A stretch of DNA of 64,000 nucleotides, taken from assembly GCA_036346275.1 (NCBI GenBank), contig CM070721.1, positions 4,600,452 to 4,664,451 on the forward strand. The letters run 5' to 3'. Below, in pieces: positions 1-12,300 of this stretch. This DNA comes from Otatea glauca. Taxonomy: Eukaryota; Streptophyta; Magnoliopsida; Poales; Poaceae. Made by a program: the position numbers and the translations under genes. The stretch's first letter is position 1; each line of letters starts with the position of its first letter. The notes under the pieces are model-generated. The model was not told where the DNA came from and searched no databases. It worked only from the letters and a program-made list of their open reading frames with translations.

Positions 1-480
1 TTTCCGTGAATAAGTGGTAGTACAGCGTTATCATCTGTGCCATGAACAGGCTCTCACTGACATCACATCCAGAGGCCAAAAATAAAAACCTTGACACATT
101 GTTACAGTTATTCCTCTTATATGTGTTCTACAGCAGTCCACACCAACAGGAATTGAAGCAATAATCACAAAGTTGGAACGAACACAAAACAAAGATATGC
201 ATGTACCATCATGTACTACTAATAACATTTTGTACCACAGTAAATCTAGCATGGCAGAAAGAGCCACCTAAGAATTCACACCACTACACTATCTTGGAAT
301 TTACTCATGCTTTAAATAATTACTATCACTGGATAATGACATATAGTATTCAAAAGGTTTTTGCTGTATATTTCATTATTTTCCCCTTACGCAACTTTAT
401 GGTATGCGGTGACTAAGAAAAATATCAAGATAAAATTTTGAAACATAATTTTTCTTAGATTCGATCAAGGAATATGACTT

Positions 481-1120
481 GTTTAGAGTTAAATAGGACT
501 CTGAATAATTATATATCTAATAAAAAAACTATCTACACAACTTTTTTCTAAAAAATAATTCAATTTTTTATTAATTTTACATAAATTAATGGCCATAAAA
601 AATTATGGAAATAGACTGTATGTTGCTACTATGTACTAGAGAAATAAATAGAACTACGGGAAAATGCATTCTCCATGTTGCAAACGCAACTAACAGATCT
701 AATTTTTTAAAGTTAATCAGTATGGTGCACTACCACATGGCTAGTATAAGAAAGTAATAGATCTACAACAACGTATGCTACAAAGAACTACTCTAAATAA
801 CCACATATCTAAAACAAATTATCTAGCCATCTTTTTTAAAAACAATAGTGTAATTTTTAATTAATTTTACAAAATTAATGGTTGAAAGAAATTATGAAAA
901 TGGACAGTATGCTGCTACTACGCACTAGAGGAATAAATACAACTTTGGGAAATTACATTCTCTATGTTGTGTATACAACTAACTAGAAGTTCTAATTTTC
1001 TCAAATTAATTGGTGCGGGCACTACCACATAACTACTATGAGAAAGTAATGGATCTACAACAATGCATTTTACAACAAAAAAACTACTCAAAATAACCAA
1101 ATATCTAAAACAAAAACTAC
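481..1120. repeat. AT-rich tandem repeat, period about 290 bp
   Basis: Two diverged direct copies (about 481-784 and 785-1078) and the start of a third (1079-1120). Landmarks recur at a spacing near 290 bp: an 'ATTAATGG' block at about 583 and 874, a 'CACTACCACAT' block at about 729 and 1019, and an 'AGATCTACAACAA'-like block after each. No coding potential. It is probably the internal or subterminal part of a transposable element, family not determined. Confidence 0.7.
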
Positions 1121-1394
1121 ATATGCATATATCTACTACCTAGTATAACTACGGATCAAATCGTTTTATTTAATAACCTACCATGGTTTCAAAAAAATAA
1201 ATCTACAACGAAGCACAAAACTTACCTAAAAATAGCGAAATCCATTCCTCCTTGTTTCTTCTCCTCTTCCCTTTTCCTCTTCTCCTCACATCTTCTCCTG
1301 TCCACTCCCTCTTCTTCTCCTTTCCCTCCCTTTCTCTCTTCTGTTCTGGCTGATTGCCCCAAGCCGGCCACGCTGTCACTTAAATACCTATCTT

Positions 1395-1550
1395 TTATCG
1401 CCATTTGAAATGGTGATAGATGGCGCGGGTGCCTCTATCGTCATTTCAAATGGTGATTGGTTGACTCTGTCGTCAAATCGAACAGCGACAGACGCTGTGT
1501 CAGCCAACGTTCGTCCACTCGTTTGGTGATAGAGCCTTTATCGCCAATTA
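1395..1550. repeat. Short inverted motifs, CACTA-like subterminal region (tentative)
   Basis: Palindromic words built from ATCGCCATTT and AAATGGTGAT occur several times (about 1397, 1438 and 1540). Arrays of this kind are typical of the subterminal regions of grass CACTA transposons. I could not place CACTA termini or a 3-bp target duplication, so the class is a guess. Confidence 0.35.
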
Positions 1551-1560
1551 AATTAGTAAC

Positions 1561-3397
1561 ATAGGTATATTTTTGTAATTTTTTTACATATTTTGTCTGT
1601 AATATTATTTTTAAAATTTATTATTAAAAAAATCTATAAAGAAGACAAGGTGATTATTTAGCTATCTTATATAATTTGGTATTTTCCAGCTACTGCCTTA
1701 CCTGCAGCTGTCTCTGTAGATCATTTTAGTTGATGATTTGTAGCCATGTAGCTATGTGATTTAATTACTTATTGCCCCTTCTCTGCATATATATATATAT
1801 ATATTCAACGATTTTACTTATTGATTTGTGCTGCAACAGCTGTACTAGTGTAGTTTCTTGTTGAATATACCAGAGTTTTCAACTGAGTAGGTGATTTCCG
1901 GATAGAGCAGATTAGCACAGCTACTGATCTCTTAGAGAAGTTGATTTGAAATATCCTGTCAAGACACTTAAGGTATAATTCATGATTTTCTATGGCTTAC
2001 CGCTTGGGTGATGTAGTAGTTCCCTTTGCTATCTCAGAGTGCCAGTATGCTTATGAAATTAATGTGTGGGTCTTTGTCTATTTCTTGAAATATAATGTGT
2101 GCCGGTACACCTTGAAATTGTTGCTAGTCAGAGTAGGTTTAAAATTATAAGTGTTAAACAAATCGGTCTGAAGGTTCTCACCAGATGCATGTATATGCTT
2201 TAAGAATGTTGGTTATTGCCTTGCTGCCATCGTTACAGCTTACAAAATGTAGCTTCTTTTATGCAGTGCGACAAGGGTGTACCTGGTCCGGCCTTCTTGC
2301 TAGCACTGTTCTTCTCCTTTTCATCATGATTGGCAGGTCATCGTAATGCTCCGAGGGCATGCAATATCCACAGTTCTTCTTGCAAATGGCAAGTGCATAG
2401 CGGTTCCTGTGAGGTTGTAATGTACAATGTATATGACATATCTTCAGATGTGATCAACGTCCAAAATCTGCCAATATATTGTTTTATGATGCAGCTATGT
2501 AAGTTGTATATAGCACAATATATAACATAGGTTTGATTTTTTTAGGGTAAAAGGACGCACACTAACCACACACACCACACTCACGAGCGCACACACGCGT
2601 GCGTGTCTCCTATACACACTAAAAAATCCATTCCCGTTGAGCGCGCCCATGCGCGTACCATGACATTTACTTGGCTATCATTATTCAGTTTCGTGTATCT
2701 TTGTTTCTTGCTTTGGTGTCGATTCTACTACGGGGAATTAGTTTACACGTCTTCTTTTGCTCCATTCGTATATCTTTGTTGCTCTGGTCCATACGTAATA
2801 CATGATACACCATTTGATGCCAACTCAAACTCTCGTCTCACAGAACATGAAAATCGCAATAAGGAGATAAGAACATGCGAATTGAGCTGAAATTTGGAGA
2901 GAGAAAAACCCACAGTTCAACTTCAATAGCTACCACCGAATCGCGGTCAGTCATTGTTCATTAACCACGTCTTACATGTAAAATCAAATTATAAGTCACG
3001 TGGAACAACATTACGTAGCACAGGAGTTCATAAATCGACCAGAAATGTACTATGAATACTGCCATTGAATCAAGGCAGTCATCGTTCACGAACCACCTCT
3101 TCTAACGGACGAAAGTTCAAAAAAAAAAAAAACTTCTTACGGGCAACACAAATATTTTACGAAGAAAAATCCACATGAAACAACATACATAAACAGAAGA
3201 ATCCACAGCTACAAAGAAATTTGACCACCACATGCTCATTTCTACCCTTAAAACACCACCTCCAGCATAACCAAGGGGGATCTTCAGGTAAGGCAATTAT
3301 TTACAACTAGCGATCAGTGGCGGAAACCTTTTGTGGCGGCAGGAGGGAAAAAAATTCCACGTGAATAAAGCCAATCAAAGGCTGAATTGAACTCCAG
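1561..3397. other. Intergenic, no gene recognised
   Basis: Holds a short (AT)n run near 1790 and a CA/CG-rich low-complexity tract at about 2554-2605. A few stretches between 1890 and 2430 are bounded by AG and GT like small exons, but they carry no recognisable protein. The 3' UTR of the kinase gene presumably occupies the part just below 3398. Confidence 0.5.
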
Positions 3398-6300
3398 CTA
3401 CTGATACTCAGGGTTGAATGCAAGGGCCTCTTGGTAGATTAGATCCTTCATTTGTTCTTCTGACAGTGCATGCTGCTCGAAGTCAAAGCTGAAGGGCATC
3501 GAGCAGACTGGCTCATCACTTATGTCATGCAGTGATGCCAAGTACGGATGTGCAAGTGCACCTTCAACTGACCAAAAGGAATAGGAGACATGAAAAGGGA
3601 ACATTCAGTAACATGAAACTTGGAGACAAAGTCAGGCAGAATATTTTGCTACTATGAACTATATATATGTCAACATTAGAAGCATCACCCGAATATGACT
3701 CTTTTAACATCCCCACTTCAGACTAATGCCTTTTGCATGCATTCACAATAAGGTATGGACACATTCATACCCACCTGGGTTGGGTATAGGGTCTGTTTAT
3801 GTTCACGAGTGATATATTTGGTATATAAATCTCGTTCAGATGCTATTTTTTCTATATATTTAGGTGGTGCTCTCCCCTACTTAGTATTTTCTTTAGAAAA
3901 AAGAGGAAGTGATATTAGCTAATGATAGATTTAATGAGGCTAGAATGGGGTAAGCAGAAGAGTTTCCAGTTGATAATCGTCAAATGGAGAGAATAATACA
4001 GCTTTGAATATAATTTCTAAATTAAGCTATCCGTGGTGCAAGAAGGCATTAGCTTGAACAAGCTTGGAAGGCCCTTTTTCACTGGCTATTTTCTCGATAG
4101 GATCATCACTCTTGATGGCAAAAACAACATTTTACCATAAAATAGTATAAACATATAATAAATACAACAGACGGATGAGATGGCAACGCCTAAATCTCTA
4201 AAATGATCATGCCAAAACTTACCTGTTATTCTCTGTCTAGGATCAAAAGTCAACATCTTTTCAACCAGGTCAATTGCTGAAGGATGAACATGTGGAAATT
4301 TTTCAGGGAGGGACTGCCTTGCATGACGGGGAAGTTGGCCGATATATTTTCTTGCATTTTCATTTACAAAATCCAGATCAGCCTCATTTGGGGTTCCAAT
4401 GAGCTGCAGCCAAGAAAATGATAGGGAAATTAAACATGCAATAATGTGCACTAGAAAAGTACTTAATTCCTCTACTGAGGAATGCATTGGCATCAAGCAC
4501 TAGTCATGACTTGGGACCAGGTTTCGATTCTCTCTCCTTTTTATTAATTAAAAAAACCCCAGACCCAGTAGCCCTAAAACATCCAGTTTCTGGAGAGCAG
4601 CATTTCGTTTTTCTTTTTTCTTTTTCCACGTTTTTGCATATCTTCAATCATAGGATAACCAACACAATACATATCATATGATTGTTTAATCATAATAGAT
4701 GTTTTCAGTGTAATTTGGAACCCTGCTCGGCACATTGGAACCAGTTATAATAAGGATCAGAAATTAACAGAGGCCATTATTGTTGACCAGTCTAAACCAT
4801 ATGCACATTGTTTAATCATCAAAATATAAAGTTTAAAATCATGTATGATGTAACCACAATACTAGAATTATATTGTACAACCCAAACAACAGTATAACCT
4901 TTTCTCTGATTAATATGAGTGGTTCCAAAGAGCCAGCCATTACCGTATCACAGGCGAGTAGATAGACAAATGGGAGATAGAAAGACCTTCACATGAATAA
5001 ACAGATAGATGGGTCCATGGATCAGTGAAAGGTAGATACATTACCTCCATTAGTAGACGTAGCTGATGGACATGGTCTCTTCCAGGAAACAAAGGTTTCC
5101 GTTCCATCAGTTCCATAAATATACAACCCACAGACCACACATCAATTGCTGCAGTGTATTCAGAGGAGTTCAACAAAAGCTCTGGTGCTCTGTACCATCT
5201 TGTGACAACATACTCCGTCATAAAATCAGTTTCTGAGGTGGTACGAGCAAGCCCAAAATCACAAATTTTAAGGTCACAGTTTGCATTCAAAAGAAGATTG
5301 CTAGGCTTCAAGTCACGGTGAAGAACATTTGCTGAATGAATATACTTTAAGCCACGAAGAATCTGATAAAGGAAATACTGCAAAAAAAGGTAAACAATTA
5401 AACAAAACAGTCATATCAAACTTGTACGATTTCTCAGAACAAGATAGAAGTTTGCAAATCGAAAAGAGAAAGGAGAACACAAGATCTAGTAATCTGGACA
5501 GAAGAGAAATAGGTGACCATTCTAGAAATCCATTTAAGATAGGGAAATGTATCTGTTAACACTGATAACAATAGCTAGTATACAGCAAGTGTTCTAAGGC
5601 GTGATCCAACCCTTGCCAGCTAGAAACCCACATAGGCATGGTCAGTGGCTCAGTGCAGGCATATTTCTACCAATAATCATAAATAGCAATCAGTTTCTTC
5701 ACTTCTTGTTCACCAAAGATCATCAGAAGAAATTTGCAAATACCAAAACATGTCTTACTATAAACTGTTAGATAGTATCTTTGTTACCTTAATACGAGAT
5801 TGCTAGTTGCCTTGTATAGAGGTTATTTGCCTTGTATAGTTATTGCCTTATATAGGTTTTCCTTCTATATCCTCTTGTACGTGTATATATACTGACCCTT
5901 TAGCCTCATGTTGAATACAAGTGCTATTCATAACATGATATCAGAGCCTGGTTTTTAGGGTTAGGGTTTTTACCGGCGTTGCACTTGCGCCCTCCCAGCC
6001 CCCCTCCTTCTGCTGTCCACACCTCTGGACGTTGTCTCTCTGCGCTTTCCGGTCGGACGTCTCGGGTGTCGCCTCGGTTGACCAACGTCTCGGCTTCCGC
6101 GCATCGTCCTCCTTCAGCTCTGTCGAGGCATAGCCACGCCTCCCGCCGAATTTTTGTGCGTCCGCCAATCCCGCTGGCGCTCACACCGGACCAAGCTCCA
6201 GCCTCCATCGCTCCCGCTCTTCGTTGCTTCGGCCCAGGCCGGCTCCGCGACGCATCGCCGCCGCTTGAGAGGCGCCGCCGCCTCCAGTCGTCCTCACGCC

Positions 6301-9300
6301 AACCGCTCCTCACGAAGCCCTCGATCCGGCCGTTCTTTCGCCCTCGGCTGCCGGCCCGTCGATCACCTTCGGCACCGCATCATCCGCCGCCCATCTTCTC
6401 GGCCTCCCGCTGCTTCGCCCTCACCCGCACAAATCATCGATCGCTCGGCGCTTCGTCGGCTTCTACGCGGCTTCCTCCGAGCTACCCCCTTGGCCGGTCC
6501 TGTGGCCTCCGGACGTCCGCCTGCGCCGCCCGCTAGCCACTCTAGTCGCCCGGCTCGCGCCTTGCTCGGCGCATCTAACTGCCTAGCCGCCTGTTAACCA
6601 GGCCGGACTCCATCTAAATCCCGCAAGCGGATTTAATCTGAGGCTTCTCTCGGCTTCAGGTACAAAAAAAAATTGTCTTCATCTACAGGTTCTTCGGGCA
6701 CCATCTTTGTTCCTCGCTGCCCGGTTATCTTTGATGGTCTCAATTATCGCGATTGGGTTCTTCATATGCGCCTTCACATGCGAGGACAGCGTCTGTGGGA
6801 GTTTCTTACTAGCGAGCTATCATGTCCGCCTCGTCCTACTCCCCCTGACATGCCTGTTATTCCTAAGGAGATTGATGCTGCTGCTCAACAGAAGGCATCT
6901 GATGACTATGCTGATGCTGTGGAGTCTTTTTAGACTCAATTTACTGCATACAAGATATGGCTCGATGAAGATGCCCGTGCCTCTGCTATTCTGGTTGCTA
7001 GTATGGAGGTGCATCTCGCTGGTGATATTGTTGGTTTGGCTTCAGCACAGTTGATGTGGGCCCATCTTCGCGATCGCCATGAGCCTACTGGTGATTCTTT
7101 GTACCTTGCTGTTGTACGACAGGAGCAGTCGTTACAACAAGGTGATTCTACCGTAGATGAGTTCTATGCTAAAATGTCCTCGGTGTGGCGTCAGCTTGAT
7201 TCTCTTAGATCGAAGGTTTGCCGCACCTGTCAGTGCTGTCAACGTCAGCACCCTCACTTGGAGCTTCGTCGCATCTACGACTTTCTGACCCGTCTTCGGA
7301 CTGAATTTGAGCAGATTCGTGCTCAGCTGCTTGCTCGTCATCCTCGTGTGACCTTGTTGGAGGCTCTTGCAGCTATTCGTACTGAGGAGACTCGTCTTCG
7401 AGGTGCGGGCCTGCTCGTATCTCCCTCAGTCTTGGCGGTGCCTCATGCTACTCCTCCACCAGTGGCGCCTACTTCAGTGTCGACTACTAGGGGTGCATGG
7501 CTTCACTGCACCTACTGCAACAAGAATGGGCATGTGGAGCAGTTTTGCTATAGAAAGAAAAAGGATCTTTCTCGTCGTGGCGGGCGCCCTCCTAAGGGCA
7601 CTGGACTCCTAGGTGCCTCTCCTCAGCAGGCCTCTGCTGATTCTGACCCCACTCAGGAGATTCTTACGCTGCTTCGTCGCATGGCCGCCTCTGCACCGTC
7701 AGGTTCTGCTATCCTTCCAGTGAGTCTGTATCCCAGCATCCCTTTGATCTTGTTCATTCTGATGTTTGGGGTCCGGCTCCTTTTGTTTCGAAAGGAGGTC
7801 ATAATATTATATTCTTTTTATAGATGATTTCTCTCGCCACACTTGGATATACTTTATGTCCTCTCGTATGAGGCTTTATCCATCTATAAGAATCTTGCCA
7901 CTATGATCCGTACTCAGTTTGACTCTCCCATTCGAGTTCTTCGTGCTGACTCAGCAGGGGAGTATCTGTCAGGAGCCCTTCGTGCTTTTCTTGCTACGCA
8001 GGGCACCCTTTCTCAGTTTTCATGTCCTTGTGCTCATGCTCAGAATGGTGTGGCTGAACACAAGCATCGTCATCTTCTTGAAACAGCTCGTGTTCTTTTA
8101 CTTGCTTCTGCTGTTCCACCTCACTTCTGGGCTGAGGCTGTTTCCACTGCCACTTACTTGATTAATATTCAACCTTCTTCTGCTCTTAAGGGTGGGATTC
8201 CGGTGGAGCGTCTTTGTGGCATGCCTCCTAATTACTCTAGTCTTCGTCTCTTTGGGTGTGTGTGCTATGTCCTCCTTGCACCTCGTGAACGCACCAAGCT
8301 GACTGCCCAGTCTGTTGAGTGTGTTTTTCTGGGCTATAGTGCTGAGCATAAGGGCTATCGTTGTTGGGATCCTGTTGGCCGACGGATGCGGATCTCTCGG
8401 GATGTTACTTTTGATGAGTCTCGTCCCTTCTACCCTCGTCCTTCTTCCACTCTAGCATCTCTTGTCGAGCCACTTTCTTTTCTGACTTTTCCTGATACTC
8501 CTGTTATCACTTTTCCTTCTCCTTGGTTGGCGTCTCCTTCTTCGCCAGCCTCTCCACAAGAGTCTTCACCTCCCGTACCTCCTTCAGTTGTTTCTTCTGA
8601 CATTGTTCCTTCGTATCCTCTCTACTACACTCGTCGTCCGCGAATTGAGGATTCTTCTGATGTCTCTTCTTCTCCTGTTGAGTCACTTTCTTCTGGGCCT
8701 CCTCGCTACGCTCTTCGTGATCGTCAGTCTATTCGACCTCTTGGCGCCTTGGTTTTCTTTGGTCTTTGTTCTTCCGAGCCGACTTCTTACCGTGATGTTG
8801 TTGTTCATCGGGAATGGCGACTGCGATGGCGAGGAGATTGCTACCCTTGAGCGCACTGGCACGTGGGATCTTGTGCCCCTTCCTCCACGTGTCCGTCCCA
8901 TTACATGCAAGTGGGTCTATAAGGTTAAGACTCGCTCTGATGGTTCTCTTGAGCGCTACAAGGCTCGTCTCGTAGTACGTGATTTTCAGCAGGAGCATGG
9001 TCGTGATTACAATGAGACTTTTGCTCCGGTGGCTCATATGACCATTGTTCGCACTCTTCTTGCGGTGGCGTCTGTTCGTCAGTGGTCTATCTCTCAGCTT
9101 GATGTCAAGAATGCCTTTCTTAATGGTGAGCTACGTGAGGAGGTTTTTATGCAGACACCACCGGGGTATTCCGTTCCTGAGGGCATGGTTTGTCGCCTTC
9201 GTCGCTCTCTTTATGGCCTCAAGCAAGCTCCTCGTGCCTGGTTTGAGCGTTTTCTTACGTGGTCACCGCCTGCTTGGCTTTTACGCTAGTACTCATGATC

Positions 9301-12300
9301 CTGCGCTCTTTGTTCACTTCACCTTGTGGGCGGACTTTTTCTTCTCTATGTTGATGGCATGATCATTCTGGCGATGATACTCGATATATTGCCTTTGTGA
9401 AGGCACGTCTCGGTGGCGATTTTCATGTCCGATCTGGATCCTCTTCGCTACTTTACGGGATTGAAGTCTCTTCTACACCGAGGTTTCTTTCTATCCCAAG
9501 AGAAGTATATTCGGGATCTTCTTGATCGTGCTTCTCTCATTGATCGGCCAGCACCGAGACTCCTATGGAGCTCAATGTTCACCTTCGACCTCGATGGTGA
9601 ACCTCTTGAGATCCTACCGCTATCGTCATCTTGTTGGGAGTCTTGTTTACCTTGGTGTCACTCGTCCCGACATTTCATATCCAGTTCATATCTTGAGTCG
9701 ATTCGTTTACGCTCCCTTTGACTTCACGATAGTCATCTTCTTCGTGTTCTACGATATCTTCGTGGAACTATCTCTCGCCGTCTTTTCTTTCCTCGCTCCA
9801 GCTCCCTCCAGCTTCAGACATGCTCCAATGCTACTTGGGCTAGTGATCCCTCCGATCGCCGGTCTCTTTCTGCTTATTATGTTTTTCTTGATGTTTTCTC
9901 TCATTACTTGGAAGACTAAGAAGCAGACAACAGTTTCTCGTTCCAGTGCCGAGGCTGAGTTGCGAGCGATGGCTCTTTTGACAGCAGAGGTTACTTGGCT
10001 ACGGTGGCTACTTGAGGATTTTGGTGTTTCTGTTTCTACACCAACTCCTCTTTTATCTAACAGTACATGTGCTATTAGCATTGCTCGAGATCCAGTGAAG
10101 CATGAGCTCACTAAGCATATTGGCGTTGATGCTTCCTACATGCGGACACAGGTACAGGATCAGGTTGTGGCTCTTCAGTATGTGCCTTCAGAGCTTCAGT
10201 TAGCAGATTTCTTCACGAAGACACAGATTAGAGCTCAGCACAGCTTTTATCTCTCCAAACTCAGTGTTGTTGATCCACCATGAGTTTGAGGGGGGGGGGG
10301 GTGTTAGATAGTATCTTTGTTACCTTAATACGAGATTGCTAGTTGCCTTGTATAGAGATTATTTGCCTTGTATAGTTATTGCCTTATATAGGTTTTCCTT
10401 CTATATCCTCTTGTACGTGTATATATACTGGCCCTTTGGCCTCATGTTGAATACAAGTGCTATTCATAACATAAACAAGATACAATATTGTCATAACAGA
10501 TAGACCACTCTGATATCATAAACATACTTCTATGCAGGGAACAATCTCTTAGCAATGCTGATGCATGGGTGGCTGACAAAGCATAGAAAAGAGTTGGCTA
10601 GCAATAAATAATATGTCATCTGCCATGCATGAATTATATGTGATAAACTTGTTGATCTGCTCCCTTTGCTTGATCCAACGTTCAATGGTGCATTGAAAGA
10701 ATCTAATTATATCATTTTGCCTATATACAATAAGGTTTTCTTCAGGCAATATATAGTAGGTCCCTTGATGTTGATTTCCTCAGTTTTAAATATGCTGCTT
10801 TCCTGGTGCAAATGCAATACAATAGGGAAGCTACATCAATATATTACAATTCACCTGTGTAGTTGTGTTAAACAAATTTCCAATAGTATTTCAAAGAAGC
10901 AAAACATTCACCGACAGTCATCAACATATATCGTCACTTCTTAGGTCAATGTTTAGTATACTAGAACAGGCAAACTTAGTTTGAACACATAGTTCTAGAG
11001 TAGCAAGAGGATTCATGCTGACCAGAAACAGAGGAAAAATAAGAGACTTTGGTTATTAGATCCCAGAATACTAACATCTGACATGGTAGTGTATGATGCA
11101 TCAAAAACTGAAACAAATAATTGACAGTATATGTATTTAAGGAATCGAACAAAATCAGATACAAATGAAGTAACGAGAGAAGAATTTATATAGCTAAACA
11201 GCGGTATTAATTAAAACACTGAACCTATCAAATTACGGGGGAAGGAGAAGGTTCTGCTTTTCTATTTAAATAAGTACCTGGCAATGCTCCTCTGACAAAG
11301 CTTGATTTGAGCGAATAATTTGATGCAGATCAGTATCCATCAACTCATATGCAATATAGACATCATTGAATGACTTCCTCTGTGGAGGAGGTATAATATC
11401 CCTTATTGCAACTATCTGCATAAGAAATGGATTTGCATCAAAAAAAAAATTGTAGCTGAAATTCATACTTGAAAATTGTTTTTAACAACTATGGTTAACA
11501 GTAAGAGGGCTGCAAGCCTGCAACAATTTTTAGTTTTTTACATTTTGCACCCAAAAAAAACATACACTGAAAGAGATGAGCATGTGCTCGTATCACAAAA
11601 ATTTATACTCTAATTAATTTGTAATTTTTATTCAATGGCTCGAGTCAACTTTATCTCAGCTTGAACAAATTAAAATAGGTCAACAATACATACACTTCGT
11701 CAAACTTTTCAGTGCTACAGTTACAGCTAAACTAAGTTGTGTGGACACTTCTGCCAAGTGGTGTTTTAGTGCCCAACGCATTTATCACCACCACACACCT
11801 GACATTCTTATGTTTTTTTCAACAGTTTTTGCCTTTTTGCGTGCTTTTTACCGTCAGGTATGTATAACCTGTTTTAACTTTTGTAGCCAATCTGAATACA
11901 AGGCAGCAGTATACCAACTGCATATGTTCCCACATGCCACATGAGCAGGAAGTTGTGACCATAATTGCTGTTTGCAGCATGGATATGTAATACAACAACT
12001 AACTAAGAGTTACGCTACTATGGATATGTAGAATACAACTAACCAGCTACCTACGGCTGACTAGTAGTAGATGAAAAGAGTGCATCAACCAATTACTTGC
12101 ACTAACCAAACCATGTCCAATCCAAATATATGTTATTCCACATTCATAATTGTCCTCCAACGTTATAGCTCACAACAAAGGTTTGTTTATATCTTCTGAA
12201 TGTTGAAAGCTCAACGATTTTGCTTTATGTAGGAGGCAAAACAACAGGCTTGTCACATAAAAAAGAAAAAACCCTCCAATACAGCAGTAAGAATACAGGG

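Noticed and set aside
1890..2430. Exon-like stretches bounded by AG and GT (for example around 1885-1972 and 2267-2336)
   Set aside because: No continuous reading frame or recognisable protein; at best a noncoding transcript, which cannot be shown without RNA data.
5979..6597. Long overlapping open frames on both strands rich in Arg, Ser and Pro
   Set aside because: They lie in the GC-rich leader of the copia element, overlap in three or more frames, and show no domain. High GC content alone keeps them open.
5766..10471. Possibility that the first copia element is autonomous, given its nearly identical LTRs
   Set aside because: Protease is deleted, the catalytic YVDD is changed, and stops and frameshifts interrupt gag, integrase and reverse transcriptase.
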